Notes: a model not told the origin generated them from the sequence alone. 64,000 nt of DNA from Ectobacillus polymachus (GCF_048159605.1 NZ_JBLREB010000001.1:744001-808000); one strand, 5' to 3'; shown: positions 17,827-26,241, counted from the first letter of the stretch. Program-made: numbers and translations.

Positions 17827-18312
17827 TCAGAATCCGAACAGGCTTAGGATCAGTTTTTTACGTTTTGGTTTTTCTGTTTGAAGCTGTTGTATTTCTTTTC
17901 CAAACACTTTTGGTTCTTCTAGAGTAGCAATTTGATTTTCGAGCTGGATGATATGTTTTTGTAACTCTTCAATTTCACTTCTATGCTGTAATAGCTGGTA
18001 GTTTACAACATCATCAGCCTTTTCATGCATACGATCTTCGGTTCTTCCAATTCGTTTGTCTAACAATTGTATGAGATTCATAAGCGATTGTAACTCCTCA
18101 CGAGAAACAGCACCTTGTTTAACTTTGTCTACTGTTTGGTTCGAGTTTGAAGTTTTACAGTAGTTTTCGATTTGCTGAACCTGTTCTTGTGAAAATACAT
18201 AATGACCATTTTTATTTTTTTGTAAGGTAAGTTCTAATTGCTGCACGATTCGCATGACAACCTTTGGACTAACACCTAATTGTTCAGCTACCATTGGAGT
18301 TTTGATTTCCAT
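17827..18312 (-). CDS. racA: Polar chromosome-anchoring protein RacA
   Basis: A 161-residue protein with a MerR-type helix-turn-helix (about residues 1-52, MVAEQLGVSPKVVMRIVQQL), a variable linker, a coiled coil (ELQSLMNLIQLLDKRIGRTE to ENQIATLEE) and a short basic-hydrophobic end (KPKRKKLILSLFGF). RacA of B. cereus has the same order and the same C-terminal KKPKRRK-ILS-FG signature from memory. During sporulation RacA binds repeats near the origin and DivIVA at the pole, tethering the chromosome in the forespore. AAAGGAGG precedes ATG 18312. Single gene, divergent from the kinase at 18754. Confidence 0.85.
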   Translation of the reverse strand: MEIKTPMVAEQLGVSPKVVMRIVQQLELTLQKNKNGHYVFSQEQVQQIENYCKTSNSNQTVDKVKQGAVSREELQSLMNLIQLLDKRIGRTEDRMHEKADDVVNYQLLQHRSEIEELQKHIIQLENQIATLEEPKVFGKEIQQLQTEKPKRKKLILSLFGF

Positions 18313-18753
18313 CGTAAACCTCCTTTATCGTGTTTAAAGTAGGTTTTCTCTTTTCATTTCTCTTTCCCTTCCATGATGACAAAACAAGTCTGAAATCGGC
18401 AAAGAAAGTGATATTTTTCGTGGATTAGAAGGTATTTGAAACAATAAGTAGATAATACCAATATTTATGCAGTATTATTTTTATAATGTATTTCTCGTGG
18501 CTTGAAGAATCGTTTATAATAAGGATGCTAAGGGGAAAGGGATTTTTAATTGCAAGTAATGTGAAAATAGGATAACAAATAGTAAAATTCATAAATATTT
18601 AACTGTAATAAATTTGATAAAATACTATATAGCAAGTGTAAAATGTGACAAAGTTATTAACGAAATCTTATATTTGTGGTACTATTCATCATAACAGCAA
18701 TCCGCTATACCGCTCGGGTCGTGCATAACGGAGGGGATAGGAGGTTTTTTTCA
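18313..18753. other. Divergent intergenic region racA / kinase
   Basis: About 440 bp of AT-rich DNA between divergent genes. It must contain both promoters, but I can name no clear -35/-10 pair. No ORF with a ribosome site and no strong hairpin is seen. A sporulation-type promoter for racA or Spo0A boxes would be expected but were not recognised by eye. Confidence 0.5.
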
Positions 18754-19863
18754 ATGATAAGTGACATTGAAAATGATTTTTGCAATTATTTAGAGTACGA
18801 AAGAAAACAATTTTTAACGGATTGGAAAAAACAAATCCAAATTAGCTTTAACGATCCTTTTCATGATGAAATTATTATTAATGGAGATCATCTACTTCTC
18901 TTACTTCGATCCATTATTATGGAAGAAGCGCAATTGGAGGATTTGCAACCCCTTTGTAATAAGATTGCATCGGAGAGGGTACAGGCAGAAGCAAATATCG
19001 GGGATTTCGTATATAATACGAACATTGGCCGAAATGCGTTATTTAAAAAGATGTGTACATTTGAAGTAAAAGCTATAGAATTGCTTCCTCTTATTGATAA
19101 GGTTCATAAATTTTTTGACTATTTAACGTATAATACAGTGCTTCGCTATTCAGCGATTATCGCAAAAAATTTACAAGATCAACAGAAATATATTAATGAA
19201 ACGCACAAAGACCGTCTAACAATATTAGGTCAAATGTCTGCAAGCTTTGTTCATGAATTTAGAAATCCTCTTACCTCTATTATGGGATTTGTGAAATTAC
19301 TACGAGCAGAACAAGCTTCTATGCCATACTTAGACATTATTTCACATGAGATTGAACAATTAAACTTTCAAATTTCGCAATTTCTACTCATCTCTAAAAA
19401 AGAGACGAGTGGTCAGATGGAACAATTTTCTTTGAATGATATGTTTCATGAAATTATTCATTTTTTATACCCAAGTATTGTTGATAAAAATGTTAAAATC
19501 GAAGAACAAATGCTTCAACCTATAGAAATGTACGGCTATCGTAACGAGATAAGACAAGTTATTCTTAATCTTCTTATGAATAGTATAGATGCATTAGAGT
19601 CTATTCGAAAAAATAGAAAAATTATCATTCTTACTCATGAAGATGAGAATACAATTGAAATTTCGATTCAAAATAATGGTCCAATGATTCCGAAGGATCA
19701 AATTGAAATGATTTTTGAGCCGTTCGTAACTTCTAAAAAGCTCGGTACTGGGATTGGTTTATTTGTATGCAGACAAATTGTTGCTAAGCATAATGGACAC
19801 ATTTATTGTGAGTCATCAGAGACAAATACATCCTTTCATATGTCGTTTCAAAAGAATAAATAA
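18754..19863 (+). CDS. Soluble sporulation-type sensor histidine kinase
   Basis: A 369-residue cytosolic histidine kinase with no membrane segment. The first ~150 residues are a helical sensor domain without a PAS signature. The H-box is ASFVHEFRNPLTSIMGF (His167), followed by the N box (QVILNLLMNSIDAL), a G1-like NNGPMIPKDQ, the F box (IFEPFVTSKKLGTG) and G2 (GIGLFVCRQIV). The HEFRNPLT form is typical of Bacillus kinases feeding the Spo0 phosphorelay, which have no cognate response regulator beside them, as here. B. anthracis BA2291 has this architecture and may be related. ATG 18754 follows AGGAGG. Confidence 0.82.
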   Translation: MISDIENDFCNYLEYERKQFLTDWKKQIQISFNDPFHDEIIINGDHLLLLLRSIIMEEAQLEDLQPLCNKIASERVQAEANIGDFVYNTNIGRNALFKKMCTFEVKAIELLPLIDKVHKFFDYLTYNTVLRYSAIIAKNLQDQQKYINETHKDRLTILGQMSASFVHEFRNPLTSIMGFVKLLRAEQASMPYLDIISHEIEQLNFQISQFLLISKKETSGQMEQFSLNDMFHEIIHFLYPSIVDKNVKIEEQMLQPIEMYGYRNEIRQVILNLLMNSIDALESIRKNRKIIILTHEDENTIEISIQNNGPMIPKDQIEMIFEPFVTSKKLGTGIGLFVCRQIVAKHNGHIYCESSETNTSFHMSFQKNK

Positions 19864-19890
19864 TAATAATTTTAATCATACATATAACAA

Positions 19891-19914
19891 AGTCTACAAG
19901 GAAACTTGTAGACT
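19891..19914. terminator. Hairpin between convergent genes
   Basis: A perfect 10-bp stem (AGTCTACAAG / CTTGTAGACT) with a GAAA tetraloop, placed between two convergent genes. Confidence 0.75.
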
Positions 19915-19915
19915 C

Positions 19916-20668
19916 TTAATTTGTATAAAGAATCGTCTCTAGTTTTGGAGGTTTCGAAGCGAAGCCAACTGCATAAATGGTATACATTATATTTGGTTTT
20001 ATTTTCATATTTGGTACGGTTAATATAATATCCTTTGTTCCAGCTAAGCGAACTTCTATATCGGCGGTACCAGGTGTTACTTGTAAAAACTCGGTAAATT
20101 GTTTGAATGACACATTTGCAAATAGCACATCACCGTTCTTGAAGGCGACGTCAACTGCTGATGTGTCCGGAGAAAGATGAGCAAAACGAATTTTGGCATC
20201 CCCATAAGGCAAAAAGGTGTTATCAATGAAAGAAAGCAGTTGAAACTTACTAACATCGCCTACAGCAGTAATTGTGTACACCTTATTATTCATCACAGGT
20301 ATCAATGATGAATATATAGGAGAAGTATTTGTCCCTGTTTTATATACATCGAAACGATATTGTCCTTGTGGTATGGAAAGGTAGTTACTTATCTGCTTAT
20401 AGGAAATATTTTGGAGAATCTGTTGACCATTAATATACATATCGACAGCTGATGCATCGGGGGCTGCGTGTAACACACGTAATTTTGCTTGTTGTATTGA
20501 TTGTTGAGGTGTAACTCGTCCGGATTCATAAGCTTGTACGAGCTTTTGCACCGCTTCATAGTGCTTGTTATAATATTGTACGTATTTTTGGGGATTTCGA
20601 TATTTGTAATAACAAGCAAGCTGGTCATACATACTTGCCTCAAAAGCGTATTTCTGTGTTTCAGTCAT
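19916..20668 (-). CDS. DUF4397-domain protein
   Basis: A 250-residue protein with a helical N-terminus (about 1-60, Tyr- and Gln-rich) and two tandem DUF4397 units of about 80 residues. The first begins LRVLHAAPDASAVDMYINGQ and the second IRFAHLSPDTSAVDVAFKNG; each ends in a strand YTITAVGDV / YTIYAVGFAS. DUF4397 proteins are usually extracellular or surface beta-sandwich proteins of unknown role. No signal peptide is seen here, so it may act in the cytosol, in the spore, or leave by another route. AAAGGAGGAG precedes ATG 20668. Monocistronic. Confidence 0.82.
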   Translation of the reverse strand: MTETQKYAFEASMYDQLACYYKYRNPQKYVQYYNKHYEAVQKLVQAYESGRVTPQQSIQQAKLRVLHAAPDASAVDMYINGQQILQNISYKQISNYLSIPQGQYRFDVYKTGTNTSPIYSSLIPVMNNKVYTITAVGDVSKFQLLSFIDNTFLPYGDAKIRFAHLSPDTSAVDVAFKNGDVLFANVSFKQFTEFLQVTPGTADIEVRLAGTKDIILTVPNMKIKPNIMYTIYAVGFASKPPKLETILYTN

Positions 20669-20738
20669 AGCTACTCCTCCTTTTCATCCATACACTATAT
20701 GCATAAATAAAGGGACAATATGTATGATTTCGATTAAC

Positions 20739-20767
20739 TTGTCTTTTATAACCCAATACGCTACAAT
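20739..20767 (+). promoter_or_regulatory. adeC promoter
   Basis: TTGTCT (20739-20744) and TACAAT (20762-20767) separated by exactly 17 bp, placed about 30 nt before the riboswitch aptamer. Confidence 0.7.
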
Positions 20768-20795
20768 ATTTAGAATATTATCAGGTTTTAGTGTT

Positions 20796-20862
20796 CTCGT
20801 ATAATTGCGGAAATAAGGTCTGCAAGTTTCTACCAAGCTACCTTAAATGGCTTGACTACGAG
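20796..20862 (+). ncRNA. Purine riboswitch aptamer, C74 (guanine-class) type
   Basis: The aptamer shows P1 (CTCGTA 20796-20801 with TACGAG 20857-20862), P2 (TTGCGGA / TCTGCAA), the invariant J2/3 TTTCTACC, and P3 (CAAGC / GCTTG) with L3 CCTTAAATG. The specificity base in GACTA is C20856, which marks guanine/hypoxanthine binding; adenine switches have T there. It sits in the leader of adeC and is followed by a terminator, so ligand binding should switch expression off. Confidence 0.93.
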
Positions 20863-20872
20863 GATAAAGGTT

Positions 20873-20903
20873 GATGGATGTTCCATCTTTTTTTATTCTC
20901 GTA
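20873..20903 (+). terminator. Riboswitch expression platform terminator
   Basis: GATGGA-TGT-TCCATC (20873-20887) followed by T7. The downstream TTATTCTCGTA (20893-20903) resembles the P1 5' strand and can pair with the P1 3' strand (TACGAGGATAA), giving an alternative long helix when ligand is absent. Confidence 0.8.
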
Positions 20904-20926
20904 TTTAAAAAAGGAGAGTGTTCATC

Positions 20927-22657
20927 ATGATTTCGAAACAACAATTACGAAAGCAAATTAACGTCGCAAACAAAAAAGAACGCGCTGATTTTGTGATTCG
21001 TAATGCGAATATAGTGAATGTGTTTACTAAGGAAATAATAAAGGGTGATATTGCAATAGCGGATGGTGTGATTGTAGGGATTGGCAGCTATGAGGGGATA
21101 GACGAACTGGATGCGAATGGACGGTATGTATCTCCTGGATTAATTGATGCTCATGTTCACATTGAATCATCAATGGTGACTCCTGTGCAATTTTCTCAAA
21201 TTGTCCTTCCGCATGGTATTACATCTGTTATTACAGATCCACATGAAATTGCAAATGTTGTCGGTTCAAAAGGAATTCAATTTATGTTAGATGATTCAGA
21301 AGCATGTCTACTCGATATTTTTGTCATGTTGCCATCCTGTGTTCCAGCGACTCCATTTGAAAATGCCGGTGCTTCTTTACAAGCTGAGCATATTCGTCCT
21401 TTTTTAGCTAATAAAAGAGTTTTGGGTTTAGCAGAAGTTATGGATTTTCCGGCCGTGTTGCAAGCGAAGGAGGATATGCTAGATAAACTCCTGCTAACAA
21501 AACAAAAGGATGGACATGCTGCAGGATTAACAGAGCAGGATTTGAATGTCTATCGCACTGCTGGTATTTTAACAGATCATGAATGTGTAACAAAGGAAGA
21601 AGCACTCATGCGACTTCGTCTAGGGATGTATGTGATGCTTCGAGAAGGATCTGTTGCAAAAAATTTGCATTCCCTATTGTCTGCTGTAACGGAACAAAAT
21701 GCGCATCGTTGTGTATTTTGTACAGATGATAAACATTTGGACGATCTAATAGAAGAGGGTAGCATTGACTATAACGTTCGAGTCGCCATTTCACAAGGAC
21801 TTTCGCCGATAACAGCAATCAGTATGGGGAGCTTGTATGCTGCGCAGTGTTACGGTCTACATCAGAAAGGTGCGATTGCTCCAGGTTACGATGCAGATTT
21901 ATTACTACTCGATAATCTAGATGATTTTACAATTGCAGCAGTATATAAAAATGGAAAGCTAGTTGCTAAAGATGGTGTGTATGTGGCGGATACAAAGCAA
22001 GGGGCGGATCCAGAGCATATTAAGCAAACGGTCCACATTCCAAATATCTCAGAAAAAGAGATCGCTATTGAAATGGAAGGTAATACAAAGGCGAATGTAA
22101 TAGGCCTCATTCCTAATAATTTACTAACCGATCATCTCATTGTAAATGTAGATGTAAAAAAAGGAAAATTCATTCCAAGTATTGAAAAAGATCTATTAAA
22201 AATAGCTGTTATAGAACGTCATACCGCATCGGGGAATATAGGATTAGGTATTGTGAAAGGGTTCGGGCTAAAAAACGGAGCCATTGCGACAACAGTAGCA
22301 CATGACTCACACAATATCATTGCAGTTGGTACAAATGATGCAGATTTATTAGCTGCAATTCGTGCACAGGGTCGTATACAAGGCGGACTAGTAGTTGTAA
22401 AGGATGGTGTAACCCTAGCAGAGCTTCCGCTAACTATTGGTGGTTTAATGTCTGACAAGAGTTTTCAGGAAGTATACAAACAGATAAAGCAAATAGACGA
22501 AGCGTTGCAGATAATTGGTGCACCATCAGAATTTAACCCATTCCTAACGTTATCGTTTCTTTCTTTACCTGTTATTCCATCTTTAAAAATTACTGATTTA
22601 GGATTATTTGATGTAGAAGTATTTCAACATATTGAGGTACGTACAACAAAGAATTGA
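20927..22657 (+). CDS. adeC: Adenine deaminase
   Basis: A 576-residue metal-dependent amidohydrolase converting adenine to hypoxanthine and ammonia in purine salvage. The metal motif VSPGLIDAHVHIESSMV is near residue 65, the DPHEIANV motif follows, and the C-terminal ~180 residues form the adenine-deaminase-specific domain with GLGIVKGFGLKNGAIATT and VAHDSHNI. ATG 20927 follows AAGGAG by 10 nt; an in-frame GTG at 20918 overlaps it. The gene is alone behind a guanine-class purine riboswitch, so guanine or hypoxanthine (its own product) would repress it. Confidence 0.95.
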   Translation: MISKQQLRKQINVANKKERADFVIRNANIVNVFTKEIIKGDIAIADGVIVGIGSYEGIDELDANGRYVSPGLIDAHVHIESSMVTPVQFSQIVLPHGITSVITDPHEIANVVGSKGIQFMLDDSEACLLDIFVMLPSCVPATPFENAGASLQAEHIRPFLANKRVLGLAEVMDFPAVLQAKEDMLDKLLLTKQKDGHAAGLTEQDLNVYRTAGILTDHECVTKEEALMRLRLGMYVMLREGSVAKNLHSLLSAVTEQNAHRCVFCTDDKHLDDLIEEGSIDYNVRVAISQGLSPITAISMGSLYAAQCYGLHQKGAIAPGYDADLLLLDNLDDFTIAAVYKNGKLVAKDGVYVADTKQGADPEHIKQTVHIPNISEKEIAIEMEGNTKANVIGLIPNNLLTDHLIVNVDVKKGKFIPSIEKDLLKIAVIERHTASGNIGLGIVKGFGLKNGAIATTVAHDSHNIIAVGTNDADLLAAIRAQGRIQGGLVVVKDGVTLAELPLTIGGLMSDKSFQEVYKQIKQIDEALQIIGAPSEFNPFLTLSFLSLPVIPSLKITDLGLFDVEVFQHIEVRTTKN

Positions 22658-22780
22658 CATTTCCTTATTACTACTTCACAATGGTAAAGGTATAAATGAA
22701 GGTCCATAATGATATTTGTTGAATAAAGGATTGTGTACACCGTAAAGGCTGATTCTATATGAAAGGAGGAAGATGAGAAA

Positions 22781-23152
22781 ATGATGGAAAGTTTTTTATT
22801 TGATTACGGTAATACAATGATTACTATCGCCATACTAAGTACGATATTTCTTGGCGGAAGATGGTCTTTCCGTCTATTCTCCACGCTTCCGAGCATATAT
22901 GATTCTCATAGACGTTTGTCTTTTCCTACTGATGTGCAGCAATCCTATGAATTAATAGCAAACGTTTGGGTATTTGACGTTCGGAAACAAATTGCGATGT
23001 CGATACGTCATAAAATTGCCCCAGATAATGATGAAGATGGAATATCCTCGTTACTAGTTATTAACAAACCAAAAGTAACGAGGAGGAAATCATTTGAAAA
23101 AACTATTGGGGATGTTACCCCTTACATTGGTATTATTTTTAGCAGGATGTAG
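22781..23152 (+). CDS. MifM-like translation-arrest ORF upstream of yidC2
   Basis: A 123-residue ORF with one N-terminal membrane segment (about 12-26, TMITIAILSTIFLGG). Residues 68-92 (RKQIAMSIRHKIAPDNDEDG, then ISSLL) resemble the arrest region of B. subtilis MifM as I recall it (R-I..IR....P-NDEED..SLL). MifM stalls its own ribosome when membrane insertion by SpoIIIJ fails, freeing the yidC2 ribosome site. Here the acidic stall-like codons lie just before a hairpin that hides the yidC SD (23046-23083), and the ORF overlaps yidC by 59 nt. GGAGG precedes ATG 22781. The homology is by eye only. Confidence 0.75.
   Translation: MMESFLFDYGNTMITIAILSTIFLGGRWSFRLFSTLPSIYDSHRRLSFPTDVQQSYELIANVWVFDVRKQIAMSIRHKIAPDNDEDGISSLLVINKPKVTRRKSFEKTIGDVTPYIGIIFSRM
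23046..23086 (+). promoter_or_regulatory. SD-sequestering hairpin of yidC2
   Basis: CCTCGTTACT (23046-23055) is perfectly complementary to AGTAACGAGG (23074-23083), the second arm covering most of the yidC ribosome site GAGGAGG. A ribosome paused with codons 84-86 of the upstream ORF in its P site would reach to about 23050 and open the 5' arm. Confidence 0.85.
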
Positions 23153-23870
23153 TTCAAAAGCAACCATTACCCCACAAAGCACAGGGTTTTGGGACCATTA
23201 TTTTGTATACCCGATTTCGTTTATCATTACCAGCATCGCTCATCTTTTTCACGATAATTATGGTATTGGTATTATTGGAATTACAATCCTTATTCGACTT
23301 GTGACAACACCGCTTGTTATGATGCTGAATGATAATCAATGGAAAATGCAGCAAATACAGCCGGAAGTAAAGAAGTTACGTGAAAAATACAGTTCTAAGG
23401 ATCAAAAAACGCAGCAAGAACTTAACAAAGAAGTAATGAAGTTATATCAACAACATAAGATAAATCCAGCTATGGGTTGTCTTCCAGCGATTGTTCAAAT
23501 GTTTATTCTCTCGGCATTGTACAGCGCTATCTATCGAACAAAAGACATTGCATCGCATACATTCTTATGGTTTAGTTTAGGACAAGTCGATCCGTATCAC
23601 ATCTTGCCAGTCCTTGCTGCAATTGCAACGTTCTTCCAATACTACGCTATATCAAAACGTCCGACCACAGAAGGCGATCTAGCAAGTAAGCAAATGAAAA
23701 CGATGATGTATACAATGCCAATTATGATCTTTTTCATGGCATTTCATTTAGCATCTGCCATTGGCTTATATTGGGTAACAGGAAATACATTTATGGCGAT
23801 TCAAACTATATTTATGGAAAAACGCAAACTGAAGAAAACACAAGCGTTACAACTTAATCAAGAACTTTAA
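23094..23870 (+). CDS. yidC2: Membrane protein insertase YidC2 (OxaA2)
   Basis: A 258-residue lipoprotein insertase of the YidC/Oxa1/Alb3 family. The signal ends LVLFLAGC (lipobox). Conserved features are GIGIIGITILIRLVTTPL with the groove Arg, the coiled-coil C1 loop (QPEVKKLREKY), MGCLPAIVQMFILSALY and ASAIGLYWVTGN. It inserts membrane proteins with or without Sec. The start is TTG 23094 behind GAGGAGG. Bacillus has two copies; SpoIIIJ is constitutive, YidC2 (YqjG) is induced through MifM. The upstream ORF and hairpin identify this as the YidC2 type. Confidence 0.93.
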   Translation: MKKLLGMLPLTLVLFLAGCSSKATITPQSTGFWDHYFVYPISFIITSIAHLFHDNYGIGIIGITILIRLVTTPLVMMLNDNQWKMQQIQPEVKKLREKYSSKDQKTQQELNKEVMKLYQQHKINPAMGCLPAIVQMFILSALYSAIYRTKDIASHTFLWFSLGQVDPYHILPVLAAIATFFQYYAISKRPTTEGDLASKQMKTMMYTMPIMIFFMAFHLASAIGLYWVTGNTFMAIQTIFMEKRKLKKTQALQLNQEL

Positions 23871-23897
23871 AATCTCTGCGAAGCAGAGATTTTTTTC
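23870..23897 (+). terminator. Terminator after yidC2
   Basis: AATCTCTGC-GAA-GCAGAGATT, then T7; it begins right at the stop codon. Confidence 0.9.
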
Positions 23898-23987
23898 TTT
23901 CTAGGCAAACGCACAAACCAGGTGAAGTTAGTCCATCATAACTTAAGAGTGTAGAGATTTTAATTTTAATGTAAGGAGTGAAAAACT

Positions 23988-24128
23988 ATGTATGGATTTG
24001 GTGGTGGATATCCAGGCTATGGCTATGGTGGCTGTGGAGGCGGCTGTGGATGTGGGTCTGGATTTGCGTTAATCGTTGTGTTGTTTATTCTTTTAATTAT
24101 CATTGGGACCACTGCTATTCGCTTCTAA
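23988..24128 (+). CDS. YjcZ-type sporulation peptide
   Basis: A 46-residue peptide too short for most gene finders. The N-terminal half is Gly/Tyr/Cys-rich (MYGFGGGYPGYGYGGCGGGC) and the second half is a membrane helix (FALIVVLFILLIIIG) ending TTAIRF, the signature of YjcZ/SscA-like small sporulation proteins; B. subtilis SscA is needed for assembly of spore structures. AAGGAG precedes ATG 23988. It has its own terminator. Confidence 0.9.
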   Translation: MYGFGGGYPGYGYGGCGGGCGCGSGFALIVVLFILLIIIGTTAIRF

Positions 24129-24154
24129 GTACTAGTAAAGAGCGTCACATATGA

Positions 24155-24190
24155 AACCGATTAATCATTAATTAATCGGTTCTTTCTTTT
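24155..24190 (+). terminator. Terminator after the YjcZ peptide gene
   Basis: AACCGATTAAT-CATTA-ATTAATCGGTT perfect 11-bp stem followed by a T/C-rich run. Confidence 0.75.
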
Positions 24191-24232
24191 TCGTGAAGGC
24201 TTACATAATAAATAACAAGAAAAAATATACCG

Positions 24233-24309
24233 TTATAACGAACGTTCGGCGCAAATTCGTTCTTATAATTCGTGAAAAAATTGACATTCTTCTTTATCCA
24301 TGTTACCTT
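24233..24309 (+). promoter_or_regulatory. Promoter and inverted repeat upstream of the FAD gene
   Basis: TTATAACGAACG (24233-24244) and CGTTCTTATAA (24258-24268) form an inverted repeat with a single-base gap. It lies just upstream of TTGACA (24281-24286); 17 bp on is TACCTT, a poor -10. The repeat could be an activator or repressor site; the CCGAAC core on the minus strand resembles a PurBox half, which is only suggestive. Confidence 0.5.
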
Positions 24310-24351
24310 TAGTAAGGATTTTTTACTGAACGTATCAAGGAGGTTCTTCAG

Positions 24352-25818
24352 ATGAAATATGATTATGACGTAATTGTAATTGGTGCTGGTCCGGCAGGTA
24401 TTTTTACTTGCTATGAATTGTCGCTGAAAATGCCAGAAGCACGCGTGCTTTTAATCGATAAAGGTCATGATATTTATCAAAGAAATTGTCCGATACTCCA
24501 AAAGAAAATTACGAAATGTCCACCTCCTGTTGGAAAGAAAGACCATGCAGGATGCTTACCTGCCTGCAGTATTACGAATGGATTTGGCGGTGCTGGCGCA
24601 TATTCTGATGGAAAATTTAATATTACAAGTGAGTTTGGCGGATGGATGACAGATTATTTGTCACCTGCTATTATTTTAGACGTAATTCATTATGTGGATG
24701 AAATAAACTTAAAGCATGGAGCAACTAGGGCTATTACGGACCCATTAACGGATAATGTAAGGGACATTGAAAAAAGAGGGTATGCAGTAGGTTTAAAACT
24801 ACTACGTGCAAAAGTTCGTCATTTAGGAACCGAACAAAACTTAGAAATATTAAAAAGTATTTATGAATATTTGAAAACAAAAATTGAGATGCAGCTAAAA
24901 ACGCAAGTAGAGGATATCCTTACTGAGAAGGAAAATGGTATCCATGTGATTCGAGGTATTCTTTTAAAGGATGGTACTTCCATTACAGCAAATAAAGTGG
25001 TTATTGTTCCAGGACGTGATGGAGCAACATGGTTAACAAAGATACTGAAAAAACGGCGTTTACACATGAAATCTAATCAAGTCGATATTGGTGTTCGTGT
25101 TGAAACGTCAAACATTGTTATGGAAGAGATTAATAAACATTTATATGAAGGAAAATTTATTTTTAATACGTCGGTTGGAACAAGAGTACGAACCTTCTGT
25201 AGCAACCCTTCTGGTCATGTAGTTGTTGAAAATCATTCAGGAATTATGAATGCGAATGGTCATTCTTTTAAAGATCCAGCGCTGGGAAGTTCAAATACGA
25301 ACTTTGCACTTCTCGTTTCGCACCAATTTTCCGAACCGTTTGATCAGCCGAATGAATATGCACATGAAATTTCACATTTAGCTAATCAGCTAAGTATGGG
25401 TAGTGTTATTGTTCAAAGATATGGAGATTTACTAAAAGGTCGTCGTTCTACAGAAAAGCGAATTCGAGAAGGATTTATTGAGCCGACTTTAAAGGAGGCA
25501 GTCCCAGGGGATTTAGGTCTGGTGTTACCTTATAATACAATGAAGAGCTTAATTGAAATGACAGATGCACTCAATCATGTCACACCAGGAATTGCATCTG
25601 AACATACCTTATTTTACGGTGTAGAGGCGAAATTCTATTCCGCTCGTCCAAAATTGAATGAGCATTTTGAATCAGAAATTGAAGGTTTATATTTAGGTGG
25701 CGATGGAGCTGGCGTCACACGTGGTTTAGCACAGGCGAGTGCATGTGGTGTTTGGATTGCACGGGATATTGTAGAAAAAACTAAGAATACAAAAAGAAAT
25801 GCTGTTGAGATTGGATAA
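24352..25818 (+). CDS. FAD-dependent dehydrogenase, COG2509 family
   Basis: A 488-residue cytosolic flavoprotein. The dinucleotide-binding motif VIGAGPAGIFTCYEL opens the protein, and a second FAD region is near the C-terminus (GLYLGGDGAGVTRGLAQASA). Between them is the Cys block KCPPPVGKKDHAGCLPACS and FGGAGAYSDGKFN, typical of uncharacterised COG2509 dehydrogenases. Substrate and pathway are unknown. AAGGAGG precedes ATG 24352. The gene is alone, with an inverted repeat at its promoter and a terminator downstream. Confidence 0.85.
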   Translation: MKYDYDVIVIGAGPAGIFTCYELSLKMPEARVLLIDKGHDIYQRNCPILQKKITKCPPPVGKKDHAGCLPACSITNGFGGAGAYSDGKFNITSEFGGWMTDYLSPAIILDVIHYVDEINLKHGATRAITDPLTDNVRDIEKRGYAVGLKLLRAKVRHLGTEQNLEILKSIYEYLKTKIEMQLKTQVEDILTEKENGIHVIRGILLKDGTSITANKVVIVPGRDGATWLTKILKKRRLHMKSNQVDIGVRVETSNIVMEEINKHLYEGKFIFNTSVGTRVRTFCSNPSGHVVVENHSGIMNANGHSFKDPALGSSNTNFALLVSHQFSEPFDQPNEYAHEISHLANQLSMGSVIVQRYGDLLKGRRSTEKRIREGFIEPTLKEAVPGDLGLVLPYNTMKSLIEMTDALNHVTPGIASEHTLFYGVEAKFYSARPKLNEHFESEIEGLYLGGDGAGVTRGLAQASACGVWIARDIVEKTKNTKRNAVEIG

Positions 25819-25880
25819 ATTAGTTTTAGAAAGAATTAAAAAGAGAATGATTATTATGAAAGACGAATATTTCTAAGTCT

Positions 25881-25937
25881 AATACGAGCAGATTATAAGG
25901 AGAGGTAACTTTCTTTTATAGTCTGCTCGTATTTTTT
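25881..25937 (+). terminator. Terminator after the FAD gene
   Basis: AATACGAGCAGA (25881-25892) pairs with TCTGCTCGTATT (25922-25933), the stem extends with TTATAA-like arms, then T6. Confidence 0.85.
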
Positions 25938-26007
25938 GTTTGTAATATGTCCTGGTTTTTTTATTTTGCAATGTGTATAATATACCAAAAAAACAAGGAG
26001 GCTTTCT

Positions 26008-26241
26008 ATGAGTAAGTCATTCTATCATTATATGATGAAATATCGTAATGGTTCTAAACTGGATCCATTTGGGGTAGTAGCGAAAGTGATTTACGAGGAC
26101 CATTCCTTTCCAAAGCAGTCCACCGATTATGATGAAATAAGCTCGTACTTAGAAACAAGTGGTCTTCTTGCAACGATGACGTTGTTCGATGAAGTCTGGG
26201 ACATATATATTCAGGAGACGTTATCGAGTAATCAGCTATGA
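26008..26241 (+). CDS. yozE: YozE-family SAM-like protein
   Basis: A 77-residue protein matching the YozE family (SAM-like helical bundle): SFYHYMMKYRNGSKLDPFG opens it and VIYEDHSFPKQSTDYDEIS is the conserved core. The function is unknown; a nucleic-acid or protein-binding role is guessed from the fold. AAGGAGG precedes ATG 26008. In B. subtilis yozE lies beside yodN, yozD and yodM; the same neighbours follow here, interrupted by the yodN element. Confidence 0.9.
   Translation: MSKSFYHYMMKYRNGSKLDPFGVVAKVIYEDHSFPKQSTDYDEISSYLETSGLLATMTLFDEVWDIYIQETLSSNQL

Noticed and set aside
20796..20862. Adenine-specific riboswitch
   Set aside because: Expected before adenine deaminase, but the specificity base is C (GACTA), not T.
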